Positions 62,145 to 64,000 of a stretch of DNA of 64,000 nucleotides are shown in pieces. The stretch is from positions 1-64,000 of the forward strand of contig NZ_RDSM01000004.1 in assembly GCF_004115155.1 (NCBI RefSeq), read 5' to 3'. The notes beneath the pieces are model-generated. The model made no database searches. It was not told the DNA's origin and saw only the letters and a list, made by a program, of their open reading frames with translations. Position 1 is the stretch's first letter. Each line of letters opens with the position of its first letter. Origin of the DNA: Granulicella sibirica (GTDB lineage Bacteria; Acidobacteriota; Terriglobia; Terriglobales; Acidobacteriaceae). A program made the position numbers and the translations under genes.

Positions 62145-64000
62145 ATGTGGATTGTCGTACTGGCGCTGCGGCGTCCTTACACGTTTGTGGTCTTGTCTCT
62201 GTTGATCCTTCTGCTTGGGATTGGGTCGGCGATCGAAGCACCGAAGGATATCTTTCCGGCGATTAATATTCCAGTCGTTACGATCGTCTGGACGTACACG
62301 GGGCTGACGCCGAATGAGATGGAGGGCCGCGTTATCTCGGTGTGCGAGCGCGCACTGACGACGACAGTCAACGACATCGAGCACCAGGAGTCGGAGAGCT
62401 ACCAGGGTGTTGCGGTCATCAAGGTGTTCTTTCAGCCGACCGTGAAAGTGGATCTGGCGATGAGCCAGATAACGGCAATTGTGCAGACGGTGCTGCGCGT
62501 GTTGCCTCCAGGGATTACGCCTCCGGCGATCCTGAAATACGACGCGTCGACAGTTCCGATTGTGCAGTTGGCGCTGGGTGGGAACGGGCTGACGGAAGCA
62601 GATCTGTACGATCTTGGACTGAGCTTCATTCGGCCACGCCTTTCGAATGTGCAGGGTGCGTCGATTCCCCTGCCTTACGGCGGCAAGGTAAGGCAGGTGA
62701 TGGTCGATACCGACCCGAACCTGATGTTCGCGCATCACCTTGCGGCGACGGATGTATCGACGGCGGTGGCGCAGCAGAACCTGATTTTGCCTGCGGGTAC
62801 GGCGCGGTTGGGTGATCGGGAGTTTGTCGTCAGGCTGAACAGCAGTACGTCGACGATCTCGGCATTGAACGATTTGCCGGTGAGGGCTTCAAACGGAGCG
62901 GTCGTTTACCTCAAGGATGTGGCGCAGGTACACCAGGGATTCGCGATCCAGACAAACGTGGTGCGGCAGGATGGGAAGCGCGGGGCTCTGCTCACGGTTC
63001 TAAAGAACGGTGAGACCAGCACGCTCGATATCGTGAAAGGAATCAAGGAGGCAATTCCGAAAGTGAAGGCTGGGCTGCCTCCGGCTTTGACGATTACTCC
63101 TCTCTTCGATCAGTCGACCTTCGTGCGGAGTTCGATTTACGAGGTGGTTCGCGAGGCGACTATTGCCGCCGGGCTGACTGGCCTGATGATCCTGCTTTTT
63201 CTGGGCAGCTGGCGCAGCACGTTGATCGTGTGCACATCGATCCCGCTGTCGATCGCAACGTCACTGATCATCCTGACGGCGTTTGGCGAGACGATCAACG
63301 TGATGACCCTAGGCGGGCTTGCTCTTGCGGTCGGCATCCTGGTCGACGATGCGACGGTCGAGATCGAGAACACGCACCGGAATATGTCGGAGAAGAAACC
63401 GCTGGTGCGGGCGATTCTGGACTCGGCCCAGCAGGTGGCGGCCCCGGCGTTTGTCTCGACGCTATCTATCTGTATTGTGTTCCTTCCCGTGTTGCTTTTG
63501 AGCGGCGCGGCAAAGTACCTCTTTACCCCGCTGGCGATGGCTGTGGCTTTCGCCATGATGGCGTCCTACTTCCTCTCGCGCACGCTTGTGCCGACGATGA
63601 TGCATTTCCTGCTTCCGGCCGAGATCTTCCTCTACCAGGATGAAGGCGCGGCAGAGAAGGAAGAGAAGACGAACTGGGTCTGGCGCTGGCACTCGAAGTT
63701 CGACCGGCAGTTCGAGAAGATGCGCCATCACTATAAGGACACGCTGGAGTGGTGCCTGCTGAACCCGGTGATCACGCTGACGCTCTTCACCGTGTTCGTC
63801 GTGTGCAGCCTGCCGCTTGTGTTCATGATCGGAGAGGATTTCTTTCCGTACGTCGATTCCGGCCAGATGCGTCTGCATGTGAACCCACCGCAGGGCCTGC
63901 GTATCGAGGATGCGGAGCTTTACTTCGCAAAGGTCGATAAAGAGATCCGGGCGGTCATTCCGACCGATGAGGTCGAGCTTCTGCTGGACAACATTGGTCT
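62145..64000 (+). CDS. RND efflux permease, 3' end beyond window
   Basis: The ATG at 62145 opens a frame of at least 618 codons that runs off the window. First helix LRRPYTFVVLSLLILLLG, then the porter region with WTYTGLTPNEMEGRVISVCERALTTTVNDIEH. The helix-4 proton site is GLALAVGILVDDATVEIENTHRNM. The end is in the start of the second half (NPVITLTLFTVFVVCSLPLVFM, then FFPYVDSGQMRLHV). These marks fit an AcrB/MdtB/CusA-like exporter. The ribosome binding site AGAGGGA lies just upstream. No membrane fusion partner is in the window. Confidence 0.92.
   Translation, partial: MWIVVLALRRPYTFVVLSLLILLLGIGSAIEAPKDIFPAINIPVVTIVWTYTGLTPNEMEGRVISVCERALTTTVNDIEHQESESYQGVAVIKVFFQPTVKVDLAMSQITAIVQTVLRVLPPGITPPAILKYDASTVPIVQLALGGNGLTEADLYDLGLSFIRPRLSNVQGASIPLPYGGKVRQVMVDTDPNLMFAHHLAATDVSTAVAQQNLILPAGTARLGDREFVVRLNSSTSTISALNDLPVRASNGAVVYLKDVAQVHQGFAIQTNVVRQDGKRGALLTVLKNGETSTLDIVKGIKEAIPKVKAGLPPALTITPLFDQSTFVRSSIYEVVREATIAAGLTGLMILLFLGSWRSTLIVCTSIPLSIATSLIILTAFGETINVMTLGGLALAVGILVDDATVEIENTHRNMSEKKPLVRAILDSAQQVAAPAFVSTLSICIVFLPVLLLSGAAKYLFTPLAMAVAFAMMASYFLSRTLVPTMMHFLLPAEIFLYQDEGAAEKEEKTNWVWRWHSKFDRQFEKMRHHYKDTLEWCLLNPVITLTLFTVFVVCSLPLVFMIGEDFFPYVDSGQMRLHVNPPQGLRIEDAELYFAKVDKEIRAVIPTDEVELLLDNIG

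Overview
The window looks like a chromosomal segment of a high-GC, Gram-negative soil bacterium of the Acidobacteriota, class Terriglobia (Granulicella/Terriglobus/Edaphobacter-like). This is inferred from two very large TonB-dependent-receptor-like proteins with an N-terminal carboxypeptidase-regulatory-like domain, a YXWGXW-repeat protein, a secreted FG-GAP protein, a type III polyketide synthase and short dispersed palindromes. No rRNA gene is present, so the placement is an inference.

Layout. (1) 1-3.86 kb is the end of an integrated mobile element. Reading leftwards on the minus strand it holds a 5' tRNA half, a tyrosine integrase with a perfect palindromic terminator, an excisionase-like HTH protein, and a tightly overlapping set of a small membrane protein, a MoxR-type ATPase and a VirB1-like lytic transglycosylase. 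A small secreted-protein gene follows that appears cut by an IS3-family element, whose orfA starts at the window edge. (2) 3.9-19 kb carries pgsA-like and a complete ISC iron-sulfur cluster system in the classical order iscR-iscS-iscU-iscA-hscB-hscA-fdx-iscX. The order is interrupted by a small coiled-coil gene, an antisense DUF72 gene, a 6.3-kb block (TonB-type receptor, argininosuccinate-lyase-like enzyme, DinB-like and VOC proteins) and a DUF4142 gene. (3) 19-34.5 kb carries glucan phosphorylase, secreted adenosine deaminase-like, MurJ, a MacB/FtsX-type permease, an APC permease, an MHYT-domain hybrid histidine kinase translationally coupled to a GGDEF response regulator, a secreted cupin and a secreted nucleotide pyrophosphatase-like enzyme. 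(4) 34.7-48.6 kb carries a second giant TonB-type receptor, a GH27 alpha-galactosidase-like enzyme, a 30-residue peptide gene, a MerR-TPR regulator, acyl-CoA dehydrogenase, an MFS transporter and three secreted or surface proteins. (5) 49-56.3 kb has four complete tRNA genes (Arg, His, Pro, Thr), a DUF72-hydrolase-hypothetical operon, a DUF4112 protein, a DUF6599-like protein and an AMIN/Amidase_3 cell-wall amidase. (6) 56.5-64 kb carries alaS, a 6-phosphogluconate dehydrogenase, a type III PKS and the first two thirds of an RND efflux permease.

The most unusual signals are: a 45-bp palindromic repeat present twice between genes and once inserted in frame inside alaS; a second, AT-richer extra segment in the same alaS; the ISC cluster keeping gene order around a large unrelated insertion; the truncated tRNA at the integrase end of the element; and the receptor/lyase pair separated by one base. 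All functional calls rest on motif and family recognition by eye; no database search was run.
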